Assembly (NCBI GenBank): GCA_021786375.1
Contig: JAJYNL010000038.1
Span: 1 to 64,000 of the forward strand
DNA from: Actinomycetes bacterium
GTDB lineage: Bacteria; Actinomycetota; Acidimicrobiia; Acidimicrobiales; Acidimicrobiaceae
Direction: 5' to 3'
Length of the DNA stretch: 64,000 bases
Below, one piece after another: positions 60,485-64,000 of this stretch (position 1 is the first letter of the stretch; every line of letters starts with the position of its first letter). A program made the position numbers and the translations under genes. The notes under the pieces were generated by a model that was not told where the DNA came from, ran no database searches, and saw only the letters and a program-made list of their open reading frames with translations.

Positions 60485-63400
60485 CGATTCCCATCGGCAA
60501 GCTGATGATCGCGAACCGCGGCGAGATCGCGATCCGCATTGCTGCGACCACTGCTGCCAACGGCGTTGCCACCGCGACCGTATTCGCCGCAGACGAGCTC
60601 TACGCTCCCCATGCCAGGTCGGCCGACGAATCCTTCGCCCTCCCCGGCCGGGGGACGACGGCCTACCTCGACATCGAGGCCGTGGTGGGAACCGCGGTCA
60701 AGGCCGGCTGTGACGCCCTCCACCCCGGGTACGGCTTCTTGAGCGAAAGTGCCGCCCTGGCCCGCGCCTGTGCCGAGGCGGGCATTCTCTTTGTAGGCCC
60801 TTCACCCGAGACGCTCGAACTCTTCGGCGACAAGGCCCGCGCCCGGCGGCTCGCCCGCCAGCTCCAAGTTCCGGTCATCTCCGGCACCTTCGAGGCGACC
60901 AGTGTCGTCCAGGCCGAAACCTTCTTCGACTCGCTCGAGGGCATGCCGATGGCAATCAAGGCCCTTGCCGGAGGCGGAGGGAGAGGCATGCGCCTGGTCC
61001 GCGAGCGCTCCGCAATCGCCGAGGCATACGAGCGCTGCCGGTCAGAGGCCGAGGCGGCCTTCGGCAACGGAAGCCTCTACGTGGAGGCTGCCGTAGAAGG
61101 GGCACGTCATATCGAGGTGCAGGTCGCCGGCGAAGGTACCGGACGGATCGCCCACATCTGGGACCGCGACTGCTCGATCCAGCGCCAAAGACAGAAGATC
61201 ATCGAGATCGCCCCGGCACTGGGAATCTCCGCCGAAACTCGCCGCGAACTCTTCGAAAGCTCGATACGCATGGCGCGAGCGGCGAGCCTCAGCGGACTCG
61301 CAACCGTGGAGTTCCTGGTGCAGGGAGACCAGATCCACTTCCTGGAGGTCAATCCCCGGCTACAGGTCGAGCACACGGTCACCGAGGAGATCACCGGCCT
61401 CGACCTCGTCGAGATCCAGCTTCGCCTAGCCACCGGGTCCACACTCTCCGAACTCGGCCTACGCGCCAATCAGTTACCGTCTCCCCGCGGAGTGGCGATC
61501 GAGGCCCGGGTAAACGCCGAGGTGATGCTCGACGACGGTACCGTCGTTCCCTCCTCGGGATCCATCACCAGGTTCGAGCCCCCCACCGGCAGGGGCGTCC
61601 GCGTGGACACCTATGCGCACGCCGGTATCACGCCCGCCTCCTCATTCGACTCTTTGCTGGCCAAGGTCATCGTCTTCGACTCCTCCGGTCAAATAGACAG
61701 AGCCGCCGCACGGCTCGCGCGCGCACTCGAGGTGTTCGAGATCCACGGCATCCAGACGAACGCCGGCCTCTTGCGCGCCATACTCGCCGAAGAAGTCCTG
61801 GGCCGGGCCTCGACGGGCTTCGTCGACGAGCACGCGCCAATCCTCGCGGCAACCGCCCGTGCCCTGGCAACGCCATCCGCACCCATGCCTTCGGTTACCG
61901 CCCAGGTGGAAAACCTTTCCTCGACGCGGACCGGGAACCCGCTTACGGAACTGCCGGCCGACCTTCCGCCCGGAACCGTTCCGGTCTTGTCGGCCATGCG
62001 CGGAGTGGTTGTCGAGGTTCCCGAGCCCGAGGGCGGGGTCCTTGCCGCGGGCGCGACGATCGTGGTCATAGAGGCCATGAAGATGCAGCATCCGGTGGGC
62101 TCGCCGGTGGGCGGCGTGGTGCACCGCATAGTGGCCGGAGTCGGCACCCAGGTGGTCGAGGGATCGGTCCTGGCATATGTGGTTGAAGACGCCGAGGCCG
62201 AACCCGCCCGCACCCGAGCCGGAGTAACGGACCCAGATCACATTCGCCCAGACCTCGCCGAGGTTCTCGCGCGTCAGCAGGCGACTCTCGACTCGGGCCG
62301 GCCCACCGCCGTGGAACGTCGCCACCGCACCGGCCGGCGCAGCGCGCGGGAAAATATCGAGGATCTCGTCGATCCCGGCAGCTTCGTCGAATACGGCGGA
62401 CTGGCAATCGCCGCCCAGCGCCGGCGGCGCTCAGTAGAGGACCTGATTGCCAACACCCCGGCCGATGGCCTGGTAGCAGGGACAGCCAGCGTCGAGGGCA
62501 TGCCCTGCGTGGTGATGAGCTACGACTACACGGTGCTGGCGGGGACCCAGGGCCTGCAGAATCACCGCAAGAAGGATCGCATGTTCGAGTTGGCGCTCAA
62601 GCGGCGCCTGCCGGTGGTGATCTTCGCGGAAGGTGGCGGAGGGCGTCCGGGCGACACCGACACCTCCTCGATAGCAGCGCTAGACGTCTCCTCCTTCCGG
62701 CTCCTCGCCGAACTCTCCGGAAAGGTCCCGACAGTCGCTGTCGTCTCGGGCTACTGCTTTGCGGGGAACGCCGCCCTGGCCGGGACCTGTGACCTCATAA
62801 TCGCCACCAAGGAGGCCAGCCTCGGAATGGGTGGCCCGGCGATGATCGAAGGCGGCGGGCTGGGGAGCGTCGTGCCAGGCGACGTCGGACCCATGTCGGT
62901 TCAGGTTGCCAACGGCGTGGTCGACGTCCTGGTCGAGGATGACGGCGAAGCCGTCGACGCAGTCAGGCGCTACCTCTCCTACTTCGCGCCCGGCCGGGAG
63001 AGCCCGGCAGCCGACCAGCGCACCCTGCGCGCCATGGTTCCGGAAAACCGCATGCGCGCCTACGACGTCCGACCAGTGATCGAAACCCTCTGCGATCAGG
63101 GAAGCGTGCTCGAGCTGCGGCCAGCCTTCGGCATCGGCATCCTCACCGCCCTGGCGCGGATCGACGGTCGAGCAGTGGGGGTGTTGGCGAACAATCCGCT
63201 CCACCTGGGTGGGGCCATCGACGCCCCGGCGGCCGACAAGGCGGCGCGGTTCATCCAGCTTTGCAACCTGCACGGACTGCCCCTCGTCTCGCTGGTGGAC
63301 ACACCCGGCTTCATGGTCGGGCCGGAGGCCGAAAAGACCGCCACCGTCAGGCACTTTTCCAGGATGTTCCTGGCGGGGGCGCACTCCGAAGTCCCCATGG

Positions 63401-63768
63401 TCGCCGTCGTACTGCGCAAGGCGTACGGCCTTGGCGCTATGGCGATGACGGGTGGAAGCACCAAAGCCCCGATGCTGGCCGTCTCCTGGCCCACCGGCGA
63501 GTTCGGCGGGATGGGGCTGGAGGGCGCGGTCAGATTGGGCTACCGCCGAGAGCTGGATCGAATCTCGGATCCGGGCGAACGCGAGAGGCGATATCTCGAG
63601 CTGGTCGCCCAGATGTACGAGCGGGGCAAGGCACTTTCAATCGCCTCGGCTTTCGAGATAGACGACGTGATCGACCCTGCCCGGACCCGCCAGGTGATCG
63701 CGCTGTCCCTGGATGCGGCTCAGCGAGGGCGCGCCCCGAGAGACGCCGGCTTCCTGGACGCCTGGTAG
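60481..63768 (+). CDS. Single-chain acyl-CoA carboxylase (biotin carboxylase-BCCP-carboxyltransferase)
   Basis: A 1095-residue multidomain protein. Biotin carboxylase spans about 1-450 (GKLMIANRGEIAIRIA, ATP-grasp ALAGGGGRGMR, EFLVQGDQIHFLEVNPRLQVEHTVTEE). The BCCP domain spans about 497-570, with biotinyl Lys534 in VIEAMKMQHP. The carboxyltransferase spans about 595-1095 (YGGLAIAAQRRRR, AGTQGLQNHRKKDRM, FAEGGGGRPGDTD, and the late GAMAMTGGSTKAP). The layout equals that of the homohexameric long-chain acyl-CoA carboxylase described in Mycobacterium avium. Acyl-CoA specificity is unknown. The GTG at 60481 overlaps the ligase stop; an in-frame upstream extension is not coding-like. Confidence 0.93.
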   Translation: MTIPIGKLMIANRGEIAIRIAATTAANGVATATVFAADELYAPHARSADESFALPGRGTTAYLDIEAVVGTAVKAGCDALHPGYGFLSESAALARACAEAGILFVGPSPETLELFGDKARARRLARQLQVPVISGTFEATSVVQAETFFDSLEGMPMAIKALAGGGGRGMRLVRERSAIAEAYERCRSEAEAAFGNGSLYVEAAVEGARHIEVQVAGEGTGRIAHIWDRDCSIQRQRQKIIEIAPALGISAETRRELFESSIRMARAASLSGLATVEFLVQGDQIHFLEVNPRLQVEHTVTEEITGLDLVEIQLRLATGSTLSELGLRANQLPSPRGVAIEARVNAEVMLDDGTVVPSSGSITRFEPPTGRGVRVDTYAHAGITPASSFDSLLAKVIVFDSSGQIDRAAARLARALEVFEIHGIQTNAGLLRAILAEEVLGRASTGFVDEHAPILAATARALATPSAPMPSVTAQVENLSSTRTGNPLTELPADLPPGTVPVLSAMRGVVVEVPEPEGGVLAAGATIVVIEAMKMQHPVGSPVGGVVHRIVAGVGTQVVEGSVLAYVVEDAEAEPARTRAGVTDPDHIRPDLAEVLARQQATLDSGRPTAVERRHRTGRRSARENIEDLVDPGSFVEYGGLAIAAQRRRRSVEDLIANTPADGLVAGTASVEGMPCVVMSYDYTVLAGTQGLQNHRKKDRMFELALKRRLPVVIFAEGGGGRPGDTDTSSIAALDVSSFRLLAELSGKVPTVAVVSGYCFAGNAALAGTCDLIIATKEASLGMGGPAMIEGGGLGSVVPGDVGPMSVQVANGVVDVLVEDDGEAVDAVRRYLSYFAPGRESPAADQRTLRAMVPENRMRAYDVRPVIETLCDQGSVLELRPAFGIGILTALARIDGRAVGVLANNPLHLGGAIDAPAADKAARFIQLCNLHGLPLVSLVDTPGFMVGPEAEKTATVRHFSRMFLAGAHSEVPMVAVVLRKAYGLGAMAMTGGSTKAPMLAVSWPTGEFGGMGLEGAVRLGYRRELDRISDPGERERRYLELVAQMYERGKALSIASAFEIDDVIDPARTRQVIALSLDAAQRGRAPRDAGFLDAW

Positions 63769-64000
63769 ACGCCATTCCAGCCGAGCGAGTGATAGTAGCA
63801 CTCACGTGGCGCCCCTTCTCGGGGTTACCATGCGCGCGCCGGCGATTGCGTAGCCGTTGACCCACCTGGCCGGAAAAACCAGAGGTTCTGACTCGCATCA
63901 GGGCCGGACCGGAAATCGCGGTCGCTCAGATAGTTCTACGCAGACTACCCCTGGTGGCAGTAGGCGGGGCAAGCTTCCTATCAGGTCATCGTGGTCGGCA
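63769..64000. other. Intergenic end of window
   Basis: No gene start is visible in the last 232 bases. A short GAGTG...CACTC inverted repeat lies at 63785-63801, too weak to call a terminator. Confidence 0.4.

Noticed and set aside
1..64000. CRISPR arrays
   Set aside because: No regularly spaced short repeats were seen anywhere; the repeats found are the 616-bp duplication, a ~95-bp dispersed repeat and operator-size motifs.

Overview
The window looks like chromosomal DNA of a high-GC actinobacterium. The evidence is the high GC almost throughout, frequent GTG and TTG starts with 4-nt gene overlaps, a SAM-IV-type riboswitch (a class known mainly from Actinobacteria) in front of metY-metX, a single-chain acyl-CoA carboxylase, and a pterin dehydratase-like/VOC fusion. 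An acidimicrobial or other environmental lineage is plausible, but genus cannot be read from the sequence.

Layout. (1) 0.4-8 kb is a patchy accessory region: two lipoproteins, an SSS symporter with its DUF3311 partner, and an alpha/beta hydrolase gene present once intact and once truncated as a perfect 616-bp direct repeat, with a RibD-C/DHFR-like fragment. (2) 8-22.6 kb is a probable catabolic locus. The minus strand carries a CaiB/BaiF CoA-transferase, hydantoinase/oxoprolinase subunits HyuA (frameshifted) and HyuB, a cysteine amidohydrolase, a DUF429 protein and a RidA-alpha/beta-hydrolase fusion. The plus strand carries a divergent GntR/FCD regulator, an HMG-CoA lyase and a CUT2-type ABC importer. 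A decamer close to TTGYATRCNA recurs in front of all three promoter regions, suggesting one regulon. (3) 22.6-31.4 kb is a mobile-element zone: a complete IS110-family insertion, IS30-like and IS200/IS605 remnants, a dispersed ~95-bp repeat, a PAS-PAS-GGDEF-EAL protein ending in a degenerate receiver domain, and a DUF6671-like protein. (4) 31.4-36 kb holds a winged-helix regulator divergent from dabB-dabA, the DAB inorganic-carbon accumulation system. (5) 36-44 kb is a minus-strand surface-glycan operon: nucleotide-sugar epimerase, three glycosyltransferases, an ABC exporter and UDP-glucose dehydrogenase. (6) 44.6-57.4 kb is mostly core metabolism: PEP synthase, a PCD-VOC protein, a DUF2157 membrane protein, riboswitch-controlled metY-metX, a DEAD-box helicase, a polytopic membrane protein and an M20 peptidase. 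(7) 57.4-63.8 kb has a translationally coupled SDR-GNAT pair, then an acyl-CoA ligase overlapping a BC-BCCP-CT acyl-CoA carboxylase.

The best candidate for an under-described system is region 2. Import, ATP-dependent ring opening, amide hydrolysis, CoA transfer and lyase cleavage are encoded together under what appears to be one operator, with a fused RutC-like/RutD-like protein nearby. This is an inference from gene content and repeated sites; the substrate is unknown.
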